Shown: one piece after another, positions 53,185-61,804 of the stretch
Layout of the letters: every line of letters begins with the position of its first letter
How positions within the stretch are numbered: the first letter of the stretch is position 1
NCBI RefSeq assembly: GCF_943181405.1
Contig: NZ_CALPBY010000001.1
Coordinates: 434,001 to 498,000, forward strand
DNA: 64,000 nucleotides
Source: Cellulosimicrobium sp. Marseille-Q4280
GTDB lineage: Bacteria; Actinomycetota; Actinomycetes; Actinomycetales; Cellulomonadaceae
Direction of reading: 5' to 3'
Translations under genes and position numbers: made by a program
Notes under the pieces: model-generated
What the model was told of the DNA's origin: nothing
Databases searched by the model: none
Seen by the model: only the letters and a program-made list of their open reading frames with translations

Positions 53185-53628
53185 ATGCCCACTCGTATCG
53201 CACGCACCGCCTGGAACGGCGGCCTGCAGGACGGCCAGGGCCAGGTCGAGCTGTCGAGCTCGAAGGTCGGCACGTACGACGTCTCGTGGCCGCGTCGTGC
53301 CGGCGACGACGCCGGCGGCGTCACGAGCCCCGAGGAGCTCATCGCCGCGGCGCACTCGTCGTGCTTCGCGATGCAGTTCTCGGCCGTGCTCGCCGAGGCG
53401 GGCGCGACGCCCGTCGCGCTCGAGGTCACGGTCGAGGTGGAGTTCGGCCCGGACCCGGCCGGCGGCTTCAAGATCCCGTCCATCGCCATCACGGTCCGCG
53501 GCGAGGTCGAGGGCATCGACGAGGCCGGGTTCCAGCAGGCGGCCGAGACGGCCAAGGCGACGTGCCCGGTCTCGAAGGCGCTCGCGGGCGTCGAGTCGAT
53601 CACCCTGGACGCCGCGCTCGAGGGCTGA
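53185..53628 (+). CDS. OsmC family peroxiredoxin
   Basis: 147 aa from ATG 53185 behind GAAGGAG. The two redox Cys are in place: SPEELIAAAHSSCFAMQFSAVL (first Cys, preceded by P-E-E-L) and TAKATCPVSKAL (second, C-P-x-S-x-A-L). The shape and length suit the OsmC/YhfA class that reduces organic peroxides. TACGGT about 55 bases before the ATG is a possible -10. A long hairpin follows the stop. Confidence 0.94.
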   Translation: MPTRIARTAWNGGLQDGQGQVELSSSKVGTYDVSWPRRAGDDAGGVTSPEELIAAAHSSCFAMQFSAVLAEAGATPVALEVTVEVEFGPDPAGGFKIPSIAITVRGEVEGIDEAGFQQAAETAKATCPVSKALAGVESITLDAALEG

Positions 53629-53647
53629 GCCCCGGCGCTGTTCCTCT

Positions 53648-53709
53648 CGCCGAACCCGGGGTTACCGGGTGCTCACGTCCGTGGGTGCCCGGCAACCCCG
53701 GGTTCGGCG
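53648..53709. terminator. 22-bp hairpin of the CCGAACCCCGGGTT family, bidirectional terminator
   Basis: Arms 53648-53669 and 53688-53709 (right arm begins CCCGGCAACCCCGGGTTC) pair with one mismatch around 18 bases. It lies between the convergent ends of osmC (53628) and the epimerase (53747). The arm sequence is the same word as in the cluster at 22552-22652. Confidence 0.85.
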
Positions 53710-53746
53710 CGTGCGGGCGCGAGACGTCCCGGCAGGACGTCCCGCG

Positions 53747-54790
53747 TCAGCGCGGCACGAGCGGCGGGGTCGACGTGCCGGCGCCGTCGCGGATCCCCGT
53801 GACGAGCTCGGCGAGCGTGTCCTTCGCCTCGTGGACCGGTGCCCAGCGCAGCAGCTCGTTCGCGAACGTCATGTCGAGCACGGGGACCCGCATCGCCATG
53901 TCGAGCCAGCCCTCGCCGACCGGGACGAGCCGCGCGCGCCACGCTGCCGCCAGTGCGGTGCGCGCCGTGCCGAACGGGACCTCGCGCCACGAGCCGTCCG
54001 CGACGACGTCGGCGACGTCCTGCGCGGTGAGCACGGTGGGGTGGGCGACGTTGAACGGGCCGGGGTGGCGCCCGACGACGATGCGCGCGTAGGCGTCGGC
54101 GAGGTCGTCGGCGTGGACCACCTGGAGGCGGAGCCCGCCGGGGAGCGGCACGGTCGGGAGGGGCTCGCGGCGCAGGGCGCGCGTCCCGAGCGGGCCGAGG
54201 AAGTACCGGGAGATCTCGGAGGCGGCGTCGCGCTGGAAGACCAGGGCCGAGCGCACGCGCGAGACGACGAGGCCGGTCTCGCGGTCCACGTCGTCGAGCA
54301 GCGCCTCGACCGCGGCCTTGTCCTCGGAGTACGACGACCCGGGCACGCCGTCGACCGGCCACGCCTCGGAGACGGGCGTGTCGCGCGCCTCGCCTGCGTA
54401 GCGCGCGGGGGAGTAGGCGCCGACGGAGGAGGCGACGACGAGGTGCTGCACACCGGCGCGCCGCACCGCGGCGACGACCCGACGCGTGCCCTCGACGTTG
54501 ACGCGACGCAGGTAGCGCCGGTCGTGGCTCGGCTGGATCGCCCACGCCAGGTGCACGACCACGTCCGCCCCGGCGAACGCTGCGTCGAGCCGCTCGTCCG
54601 CGTCGGACGCGGCGACGTCGGCGTAGCGCCAGGTCGCGGCGTCGTGGGGGAAGCCCACGGTGCTCGACCCGTCGGCACGCGGCACGCGCCGCGCGACCGC
54701 GACCACGGACGTCACGGCGGGTTCCGTCGCGAGGCGGCGCAGCACCGCCGTCCCGACGTTCCCGCTCGCCCCGACGACCACCACGCGCAT
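53747..54790 (-). CDS. NAD-dependent epimerase/dehydratase family protein
   Basis: 347 aa extended short-chain dehydrogenase. The start MRVVVVGASGNVGTAVLRRL carries the G-x-x-G-x-x-G dinucleotide site. VVHLAWAIQPSHD, VASSVGAYSP (active Ser) and the catalytic pair in SSYSEDKAAVE (Y-x-x-x-K) follow. The C-terminal third is membrane-free but basic. ATG at 54790 has GGGAGG upstream. It follows the tetR gene by 41 bases on the same strand and may be co-transcribed with it. Substrate unknown. Confidence 0.88.
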   Translation of the reverse strand: MRVVVVGASGNVGTAVLRRLATEPAVTSVVAVARRVPRADGSSTVGFPHDAATWRYADVAASDADERLDAAFAGADVVVHLAWAIQPSHDRRYLRRVNVEGTRRVVAAVRRAGVQHLVVASSVGAYSPARYAGEARDTPVSEAWPVDGVPGSSYSEDKAAVEALLDDVDRETGLVVSRVRSALVFQRDAASEISRYFLGPLGTRALRREPLPTVPLPGGLRLQVVHADDLADAYARIVVGRHPGPFNVAHPTVLTAQDVADVVADGSWREVPFGTARTALAAAWRARLVPVGEGWLDMAMRVPVLDMTFANELLRWAPVHEAKDTLAELVTGIRDGAGTSTPPLVPR

Positions 54791-54831
54791 GTGCTGCCTC
54801 CCGCTCTCGGCCGGTCCCACCTGCCCCGACG

Positions 54832-55503
54832 CTAGCCCGCCGAGCCGGAGTTCGCGCGGGCGATGCCGAGCACGACGCCGCGCGCGGGCTCGCTGAGCTC
54901 GGGCACGAGGACGATGGTGCTCGCGAGCACGAGCCGCTCGATCTCGGCGCGCGTGAGGTCGCTGCCGCCGAGCCAGGCCGCGGTGACGTTCTCCACGAGA
55001 GCGACCCAGCCGCCGACGAGCAGGTCCCAGCGCGACGTCGGCGTGGCCCCGACGGTCGCGGCCGTCGTGGTCATCCGCAGGACGAGTCCCGCACGTACCG
55101 CGGCGAGGGCTTCCTGGGTGGCCGGGTCGTCGCCGAGCGTGCCGCGCCACAGGTCCTGCCAGACCCGGCGGCGCGACTCGACGGTGTCGAGGAACGCCGC
55201 GACGGCGAGCGCCGGGCGGTCGGCGAGAGGACGGTCGTCGGGCGCGACGGTCGCGCGCTCGAGCTCGGCGACGGCCTCGAGCACGACGGCCCGGCGCAGC
55301 CCGGACGTGGAGCCGAAGTAGTGGAAGACCAGGGCCCTGGACGCCCCCGCGCCGGACGCGACGGCGGCGGGTGTGAGGGCGTCGAGACCCTGCTCGTCGG
55401 CGAGGCGGGCCGCGGCGTCGAGGAGCTCGCGCCGTCGGTCGGCCGGTTCGCGCCGCGTGCGGCCCTGCGGCGAGTGCCCGCCGGCCGTGGGGGACGTGGT
55501 CAT
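54832..55503 (-). CDS. TetR-family repressor of the adjacent exporter
   Basis: 223 aa. The N-terminal helix-turn-helix spans about 22-68, RRRELLDAAARLADEQGL then TPAAVASGAGASRALVFHYF. The ligand domain follows with VFHYFGSTSGLRRAVVLEA and R-R-R-V-W-Q-D-L-W. It is divergent from the pseudo-ABC/YhgE-Pip exporter with about 170 bases between start codons, where two matching palindromes lie. By analogy it represses itself and the exporter until a toxic compound is bound. Confidence 0.9.
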   Translation of the reverse strand: MTTSPTAGGHSPQGRTRREPADRRRELLDAAARLADEQGLDALTPAAVASGAGASRALVFHYFGSTSGLRRAVVLEAVAELERATVAPDDRPLADRPALAVAAFLDTVESRRRVWQDLWRGTLGDDPATQEALAAVRAGLVLRMTTTAATVGATPTSRWDLLVGGWVALVENVTAAWLGGSDLTRAEIERLVLASTIVLVPELSEPARGVVLGIARANSGSAG

Positions 55504-55522
55504 GGCACTGTTCTACGCGGCT

Positions 55523-55571
55523 GTTGACTGGAAGTCAATACGGCTCGTACCCTTGTTGACAAGAGGTCAAC
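55523..55571. promoter_or_regulatory. Twin operators TTGAC-N6-GTCAA between tetR and the exporter genes
   Basis: Two palindromes GTTGACTGGAAGTCAAT (55523-55539) and GTTGACAAGAGGTCAAC (55555-55571) have centres 32 bases apart, about three helical turns, so two dimers would sit on one face. A plus-strand -35 TTGACT (55524-55529) and a -10-like TACCCT (55548-55553) overlap them, explaining repression. Confidence 0.85.
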
Positions 55572-55676
55572 ACGCGACGGCGGGCGGCACCGGGCATGCA
55601 GCCGGGAGCCCCGGTGGCGCAGGCGGGCGGAGGCGCGCACCGGTCGGTGCCGTCGCCGCAGGAAGGATGTCCCGAG

Positions 55677-56372
55677 GTGAAGATCACCCTGACCGGCGTG
55701 CGCGTCGACGGGCGGCGCGAGCCGATGCTCGAGCCGGTGGACCTGGCGTGGAGCACGGGCGAGACCGTGCTCGTCGCGGGGGAGCCGGGCCACGGGCACA
55801 CCGCGCTCGCGCTCGTCGCGACCGGCCGCTTCGCGCCGAGCGCGGGCGAGGTCCGCCTCGGACCCACGCCGCGGGGCGCACGCACGGAGCCCGGCCCCGC
55901 GCGGGCCGCCGACCTGCGCGCCGTGAGCGCCGTCGTCGACGTGCCCGGCGTCAGCGAGCCCGACGACGCGCTGACCGTCGCCGCCGTCGTCGCGGAGGGC
56001 CTCGCGCTCGCCGGGCGACGAAGCCTTCCGACGGACGTGTCGCGGTGGCTCGCGGAGCACTCGTTGACCACCGACCGGGGACGGCGGCTCGACCAGGTCC
56101 CCGGCGTGGTCCGGACGGCGCTCCTCGCGGCGCTCGCGGCCGAGCGCGAGGGCGTGCGGTTCCTCGTCCTCACGCTGCCCGACCGGCACGGCGGCGAGCC
56201 GAGCGGGTGGTGGGAGGTCGCGCAGACGCTCGCCGCGTCCGGCCTGGGAGTGCTCGTGCAGTGCTCCCGCTCGTCCGCGCGGGACCTCGGCGTCGACCTC
56301 CCGCCCGCGCACGGCTCGTTCGCCGTGCCGCCGGTCGTGGCGCTGCGCTCCGCACCGGAGGTGACCCGATGA
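55677..56372 (+). CDS. ABC-type ATP-binding protein relic (degenerate P-loop)
   Basis: 231 aa from GTG 55677, chosen because GGAAGGAT lies upstream and the frame before it is not family-like. The fold follows an ABC ATPase (MKITLTGVRVDGRREPM, LEPVDLAWSTGETVLVAG), but the P-loop is G-E-P-G-H-G-H-T (residues 35-42) with His in place of the catalytic Lys. An LSGGQ signature and a Walker B Asp-Glu cannot be found (the strand is FLVLTLPDRHGG). It is probably not an ATPase. The stop overlaps the exporter ATG by ATGA, so it must be made with the exporter, perhaps as a structural partner. Confidence 0.75.
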   Translation: MKITLTGVRVDGRREPMLEPVDLAWSTGETVLVAGEPGHGHTALALVATGRFAPSAGEVRLGPTPRGARTEPGPARAADLRAVSAVVDVPGVSEPDDALTVAAVVAEGLALAGRRSLPTDVSRWLAEHSLTTDRGRRLDQVPGVVRTALLAALAAEREGVRFLVLTLPDRHGGEPSGWWEVAQTLAASGLGVLVQCSRSSARDLGVDLPPAHGSFAVPPVVALRSAPEVTR

Positions 56373-58495
56373 CCGCCGTCCGCCTCGGGCTGTCGGAGCT
56401 GCGACGCCTCGCGTCGGGAACGCTGCCGCGCCTCGCGATCCTCGCGATGGCCCTCATCCCGACCCTCTACGCGGGGCTCTACCTCTTCGCGAACCACGAC
56501 CCCTACGGCCGCCTCGACGAGATCCCGGCCGCGCTCGTCGTGCTCGACGAGGGCACCACGACGACTGATGCCAAGACCGGGGCGACGACGGAGCGCGACT
56601 TCGGCCGCGACGTCGCGGACCAGCTCCTCGACGACGGCGGCTTCGGCTGGGTAGAGACGTCCCAGGTGGACGCCGAGTACGGCGTGCGGTCGGGACGCTA
56701 CGACGCGGCGCTGGTCATCGGTCCGACGTTCTCGGCGGACCTCGCGTCGGCGGGCGAGTTCGCGCCGCAGCAGGCGAGCCTCACGCTCGTCACGAACGAC
56801 GCGAACAACTACCTCGCGCGCACCATCGCCGACCAGATCGTCGGGAAGGTGCGCGACTCGATCGCGGAGCAGGTGGGCACCGAGGCGGCGGACACGTTCC
56901 TGCGCGGCTTCGCGTCGATCCACACGAACCTCGCCGACGCGGTCGACGGCGCCGGCCGGCTCCTCGACGGGTCGACGCAGCTCCGGGACGGCCTGGTCAC
57001 CGCGGACGACGGCGCGCACACCCTCGCCGACGGCGCGGCACAGGCCGCCGACGGCGCGGAGACCCTGCGCTCGAGCGTCGGACCGCTCGCGGACGCGGCC
57101 GAGCAGCTCTACGACGGCGCGGACCGGCTCGCGACGGGTCTCGCCACGCTGCGCGACGGCACGGCGACGCTCCCCGACGAGACGCGCCGGCTCGCCGACG
57201 GCGCGGCCCAGGTCGCGGACGGCAACGCGCAGGTCGCGCAGTTGGGGCAGCAGGCCGAGGACGCCGCCGCCCAGGTTCTCCCGGCGCTCGACACGGTCCG
57301 CGACGACGTGGGGACTGCGCTCGACGACCGTCTCGGCGACCTCGTCGACCAGGGCGTCCTCACGCAGGAGCAGGCCGACGCGGTCCGCACGGACGTGCAG
57401 GCGCAGGTCGCGCCCGTCCTCGACGCCCGGCGCGAGCAGGTCCAGGGTGCGGTCGACCAGGTGGAGGGCGCGTCCGCGCAGCTCGACCGGCTCGCCGACG
57501 GCTCGCGCCAGGTCGCGGACGGCGCCAGCACGCTCGCGGCCGCGACGCCGCAGCTCACGTCGGGCATCGCGACCGCGGCCGACGGCTCGGCGACCCTCGC
57601 CGACGGGACGGGGCAGCTCGCCGCCGCGACGCCGGCCCTGGTCGACGGCGTCGGTCGGCTCGCGGACGGGACCGCCCAGGTGTCCGACGGCGCGACGAAC
57701 CTCGCGGACGGCACGGCGCAGCTGCGCGACGGGTCGGGCGAGCTCGTAGACGGCGTCACCCAGCTCCGGGACGGGCTCGCGGAGGGCCTCGGCCAGGTGC
57801 CCGACCTCGACGAGCAGACGCGGCAGGACACCGCCGAGACGATCGGCAACCCGGTGTCCGTGCACAACGAGGCGCTCGCGTCCGCGGGCACGTACGGCGG
57901 CGGCCTCGCGCCGTTCTTCCTCTCGCTCGCGACCTGGATCGGCGCGTACGTGCTCTTCCTGCTCGTGCGACCGCTCTCGACCCGCGCTCTCGCGGCGGGG
58001 CGCTCGGGGCTCGCGACGGCCCTGGGCGGTTGGCTCACCCCGGCCGCGATCGGCGTCGTGCAGGTCGCGGCGATGTTCACGGTGACGAAGTTCGCGCTCG
58101 ACATCGACCCGGTGCACGGGGTCGGCACGGCCCTGTTCCTCGTGCTCGTGTCCGCGACGTTCGTCGCGATCCTCCAGGCGCTCAACGTCTGGCTCGGCGC
58201 CGCCGGCCAGTTCCTCGGGCTCGTGCTGATGCTCGTGCAGCTCGTCACCGCCGGCGGCACGTTCCCGTGGCAGACGATCCCGCAGCCGCTCCAGGGGATG
58301 CACCGGTTCCTGCCCATGACGTACGCCGTCGAAGGCCTGCGCCAGCTGCTCTACGGCGGGAACCTGGCGACGGTCGCGCGCGACGTGACGGTCCTCGCCG
58401 TCGTGCTGGCCGGGGCGCTCGCGCTGACGACCGTCGCCGCGCGCCGCCAGCGCGTGTGGACGGTGACGAAGCTCCAGCCCGAGCTCGTCCTCTGA
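56369..58495 (+). CDS. YhgE/Pip-type membrane exporter
   Basis: 708 aa. One N-terminal membrane helix (about 22-43, LAILAMALIPTLYAGLYLF) is followed by the conserved P-A-A-L-V-V-L-D-E-G block, a long outer region (about 45-525) with many L-x-D-G and A-x-L-x-D-G repeats forming a coiled-coil-like stalk, then about five C-terminal helices with GGGLAPFFLSLATWIGAYVL, TAGGTFPWQTIP and FLPMTYAVEGLR. These are family hallmarks (Pip/EsaA/YhgE; related to ABC-2 permeases and MmpL-like pathways). Start ATG overlaps the pseudo-ABC stop. Regulated by the adjacent TetR. Confidence 0.92.
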   Translation: MTAVRLGLSELRRLASGTLPRLAILAMALIPTLYAGLYLFANHDPYGRLDEIPAALVVLDEGTTTTDAKTGATTERDFGRDVADQLLDDGGFGWVETSQVDAEYGVRSGRYDAALVIGPTFSADLASAGEFAPQQASLTLVTNDANNYLARTIADQIVGKVRDSIAEQVGTEAADTFLRGFASIHTNLADAVDGAGRLLDGSTQLRDGLVTADDGAHTLADGAAQAADGAETLRSSVGPLADAAEQLYDGADRLATGLATLRDGTATLPDETRRLADGAAQVADGNAQVAQLGQQAEDAAAQVLPALDTVRDDVGTALDDRLGDLVDQGVLTQEQADAVRTDVQAQVAPVLDARREQVQGAVDQVEGASAQLDRLADGSRQVADGASTLAAATPQLTSGIATAADGSATLADGTGQLAAATPALVDGVGRLADGTAQVSDGATNLADGTAQLRDGSGELVDGVTQLRDGLAEGLGQVPDLDEQTRQDTAETIGNPVSVHNEALASAGTYGGGLAPFFLSLATWIGAYVLFLLVRPLSTRALAAGRSGLATALGGWLTPAAIGVVQVAAMFTVTKFALDIDPVHGVGTALFLVLVSATFVAILQALNVWLGAAGQFLGLVLMLVQLVTAGGTFPWQTIPQPLQGMHRFLPMTYAVEGLRQLLYGGNLATVARDVTVLAVVLAGALALTTVAARRQRVWTVTKLQPELVL

Positions 58496-58538
58496 CGCCG
58501 AGGTACTTCCCCGGTCCGCTGAGGGTCGCACCGAGGTC

Positions 58539-58611
58539 CGCGAGGTAGAACGGCGGGTCGCGAGGTAGATCTCCCGGAGCTCTACCTCGCGACCTGCGGT
58601 TCTACCTCGCG
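58539..58611. terminator. 35-bp imperfect palindrome with repeated CGCGAGGTAG words
   Basis: Left arm CGCGAGGTAGAACGGCGG and following bases to about 58573 pairs with the right arm to 58611, with about three mismatches. Each arm contains two CGCGAGGTAG words, so four copies are present in alternating orientation. It follows the exporter stop by 44 bases and is likely its terminator. The word is the same as in the block at 38861-39334. Confidence 0.8.
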
Positions 58612-58683
58612 TGGCGGCGTGGCGGTCGGTCACCGGGCGGACCGTGCGACGGCGCGCCGACGGACAGTGCGAGAATCACCGAC

Positions 58684-61600
58684 GTGTCCGCTGAGATCGA
58701 CGCCACCCCGACCCCCGCCCGGCAGCACGACGGGAACGGCTCGCGGCGGTCCGGCTCCGGCGCCGTCACCGCCGCCGAGGCCGAGCACGCCGCGGCGCTG
58801 CGCGAGGCCGAGCGCGCCGCCGACGCTGCCCGCACGGCGCTCGCCGACGCACTGCGCACCGTGACGCGCGGCGACGTGGACCCGTCGTCCCGTCGCCGCG
58901 CCGAGTACTCCACGGACGCCTCCAACTACCGCGTGCTGCCCGAGGTCGTGGTGCTCCCGCGGGACGTCGACGACGCGGTCGCCGCGCTCGACGTCGCGCG
59001 CGAGCTCGAGGTGCCGATCACGGCCCGCGGTGCGGGGACGTCGGTCGCGGGCAACTCGGTCGGCCCGGGCGTCGTCCTCGACTTCTCGCGGCACGTGCAC
59101 CGCGTGCTCGACGTCGACCCCGAGGCGCGCACGGCCCGCGTCGAGCCGGGGGTCGTCATGTCGTCGCTGCAGCAGTCCGCGGCGCCGCACGGGCTGCGCT
59201 TCGGCCCGGACCCCTCGACGCAGAACCGCGCGACGCTCGGCGGCATGATCGGCAACAACGCGTGCGGCCCGCACGCCGTGGCGTACGGCCGCACGGCCGA
59301 CAACGTGGTCGAGCTCGACGTCGTGGACGGGACCGGCCGGCGCTTCACCGCCGGGAAGGGCGACCCGACGTTCGCCGCGGTCCCCGGCCTGGCCGACCTC
59401 GTCCGCGAGAACCTGGCCCTGATCCGCACCGAGTTCGGTCGCTTCGGCCGCCAGGTGTCGGGGTACTCGCTCGAGCACCTGCTGCCGGAGAACGGCTCCG
59501 ACCTGGCGAAGGCGCTCGTGGGGACCGAGGGCACGCTCGTGACGATCCTCGAGGCCACGGTCCGCCTCGTCCCAGTGCCGTCCAAGCCGACCCTCGTCGT
59601 GCTCGGCTACCCGGACATGCCGTCGGCCGCCGACGACGTCCCGACCTTCCTCGGCCTGAGCCCCCTCGCGGTCGAGGGGCTCGACGCGCGGCTCGTCGAC
59701 GTCGTGCGCCGGGCCAAGGGCGACGCCTCGGTCCCGCCGCTGCCGCCCGGTGCCGGGTGGCTCATGGTCGAGGTCGGCGGGGCGACCCCCGAGGAGGCGA
59801 TGGCGAACGCCGAGGCGATCGTCGCGGCGTCGGGCAGCGAGGCGACGCTCATCCTGCCCGCCGGTCCCGAGGCCACGAAGATGTGGCAGATCCGGGCCGA
59901 CGGCGCAGGCCTGGCCGGGCGCACGCCGTCCGGGGAGCAGGCGTGGCCGGGCTGGGAGGACTCCGCGGTCCCGCCGGAGAAGCTGGGCGCCTACCTGCGC
60001 GACCTCGACGAGCTCATGGCGCGGTACGGCGTCGACGGCCTGCCGTACGGGCACTTCGGCGACGGCTGCGTGCACCTGCGCATCGACCTGCCGCTCGAGG
60101 CGTCGGGCTCGGTGCTGCGCACGTTCATGCTCGAGGCCGCCGACCTCGTCGCGAAGTACGGCGGCTCGCTGTCCGGCGAGCACGGCGACGGCCGTGCGCG
60201 GTCCGAGCTGCTCCCGGTCATGTACAGCCCGGAGGCGATCGCGCTCCTCGAACGCTTCAAGGCGCTGTTCGACCCGCAGGACGTCATGAACCCGGGCGTC
60301 GTCGTGCGCCCGCGGGCGATCGACGACGACCTGCGCCGCCCGCAGGCCCACCCCGTGCTCTCGGCGGTCGGCGGTGGGGGTGCCCCGGGCGCGACGGCGC
60401 CCGTGAAGGTCTCGAAGATCTCGCGCCGTGCCGGGTACCAGGGCTTCTCGTTCGCGCACGACCACGGCGACATGACGCAGGCCGTGCACCGTTGCGTGGG
60501 CGTGGGCAAGTGCCGCGCCGACACCAGTGCCGCTGGTGGGTTCATGTGCCCGTCGTACCTGGCGACGAAGGACGAGAAGGACGTCACGCGCGGTCGTGCG
60601 CGCGTCCTGCAGGAGGCAGTCAACGGGACGCTCGTCGGCGGTCTCGCGGCGCCCGAGGTGCGCGAGTCGCTCGACCTGTGCCTGTCGTGCAAGGCGTGCT
60701 CGAGCGACTGCCCGGCGGGCGTCGACATGGCGCAGTACAAGTCCGAGGTGCTCCACCGCACCTACCGCGGGAAGCTGCGCCCGGTCGACCACTACTCGCT
60801 GGGGTGGCTGCCGGTCTGGGCGCGGCTCGCGACGGGCATGCCGCGGTTCGTCAACAAGCTCTTCGGCATCCGTCCGGTCGCGAAGACCGTGCTCTGGGCG
60901 GGCGGCATGGACACGCGGCGCTCGATGACGACGTTCGCCGAGGTCCCGTTCCGCACGTGGTGGAAGCGCGGCGGCGCGAGCCAGGGCGTGCCGGGGCTGC
61001 GCATCGGCCAGGTGCCGGGACGTCCCGTGCGCGACGAGCGCCCCAAGGTCGTGCTGTGGACCGACTCGTTCAGCGACAACATGTCGCCGACCGTCCCGCA
61101 GGCGGCCGTCAAGGTCCTGACCGCCGCGGGGTACGACGTCGTGGTCCCCGAGCAGGAGGCGTGCTGCGGCCTCACGTGGATCAGCACGGGCCAGCTCGAC
61201 GGCGCGCGCAAGCGCCTCGAGAACCTGCTCTCGGTCCTCGGCCCGTACGCCGTCAACGGCATCCCCATCATGGGGCTCGAGCCGTCGTGCACCGCGGTCC
61301 TGCGTTCCGACCTCGTCGACCTGTTCCCCGACGACCCTCGCGCGCAGGCCGTCTCGCGCGCGACGCGCACGCTCGCCGAGCTGCTCACGTCGGTGGACAC
61401 GGCACCCGGCACGGACTCCGGGTGGCGCGTGCCCGACCTCTCGGACGTGACCGCGGTCGTGCAGCCGCACTGCCACCAGCACTCGGTGATGGGCTTCGCC
61501 GCCGACGAGCGCCTGCTGCGCGACGCCGGCGCGACGATCAAGGTCCTCGCCGGGTGCTGCGGGCTCGCGGGGAACTTCGGGATGCAGAAGGGGCACTACG

Positions 61601-61764
61601 AGACGTCCGTCGCCGTCGCGGAGAACGCCCTGCTGCCCGCGCTGCGCGACGCCGAGCCCGGCGACGTGTACCTCGCCGACGGGTTCTCGTGCCGCACGCA
61701 GGCCGACGACCTCGCCGGGGTGCAGGGCAAGGCGCTCGTCGAGCTCCTCGCCGAGCGCCTCTGA
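58684..61764 (+). CDS. FAD-linked oxidase / Fe-S (D-2-hydroxyacid dehydrogenase) fusion
   Basis: 1026 aa with three parts. The FAD-binding type 4 domain (about 60-260) has RGAGTSVAGNSVGPGVVLDF and NNACGPHAVAYGRT. The FAD-linked oxidase C-terminal domain (to about 540) has GEHGDGRARSEL. A ferredoxin-like part has two Cys clusters (CVGVGKCRADTSAAGGFMC near 604-622; CLSCKACSSDCP near 665-676). Two CCG motifs (EQEACCGLTW, LAGCCGLAGNFG) form the heterodisulfide-reductase-like part. This combines glycolate-oxidase D and F functions, or D-2-hydroxyglutarate/D-lactate dehydrogenase, in one chain feeding electrons to quinone or a membrane partner. GTG at 58684 is the first start. Confidence 0.93.
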   Translation: MSAEIDATPTPARQHDGNGSRRSGSGAVTAAEAEHAAALREAERAADAARTALADALRTVTRGDVDPSSRRRAEYSTDASNYRVLPEVVVLPRDVDDAVAALDVARELEVPITARGAGTSVAGNSVGPGVVLDFSRHVHRVLDVDPEARTARVEPGVVMSSLQQSAAPHGLRFGPDPSTQNRATLGGMIGNNACGPHAVAYGRTADNVVELDVVDGTGRRFTAGKGDPTFAAVPGLADLVRENLALIRTEFGRFGRQVSGYSLEHLLPENGSDLAKALVGTEGTLVTILEATVRLVPVPSKPTLVVLGYPDMPSAADDVPTFLGLSPLAVEGLDARLVDVVRRAKGDASVPPLPPGAGWLMVEVGGATPEEAMANAEAIVAASGSEATLILPAGPEATKMWQIRADGAGLAGRTPSGEQAWPGWEDSAVPPEKLGAYLRDLDELMARYGVDGLPYGHFGDGCVHLRIDLPLEASGSVLRTFMLEAADLVAKYGGSLSGEHGDGRARSELLPVMYSPEAIALLERFKALFDPQDVMNPGVVVRPRAIDDDLRRPQAHPVLSAVGGGGAPGATAPVKVSKISRRAGYQGFSFAHDHGDMTQAVHRCVGVGKCRADTSAAGGFMCPSYLATKDEKDVTRGRARVLQEAVNGTLVGGLAAPEVRESLDLCLSCKACSSDCPAGVDMAQYKSEVLHRTYRGKLRPVDHYSLGWLPVWARLATGMPRFVNKLFGIRPVAKTVLWAGGMDTRRSMTTFAEVPFRTWWKRGGASQGVPGLRIGQVPGRPVRDERPKVVLWTDSFSDNMSPTVPQAAVKVLTAAGYDVVVPEQEACCGLTWISTGQLDGARKRLENLLSVLGPYAVNGIPIMGLEPSCTAVLRSDLVDLFPDDPRAQAVSRATRTLAELLTSVDTAPGTDSGWRVPDLSDVTAVVQPHCHQHSVMGFAADERLLRDAGATIKVLAGCCGLAGNFGMQKGHYETSVAVAENALLPALRDAEPGDVYLADGFSCRTQADDLAGVQGKALVELLAERL

Positions 61765-61804
61765 CCCGCGGCCGGACCAGGGCCGCCCGGCCGACGGCCT
61801 GCGA

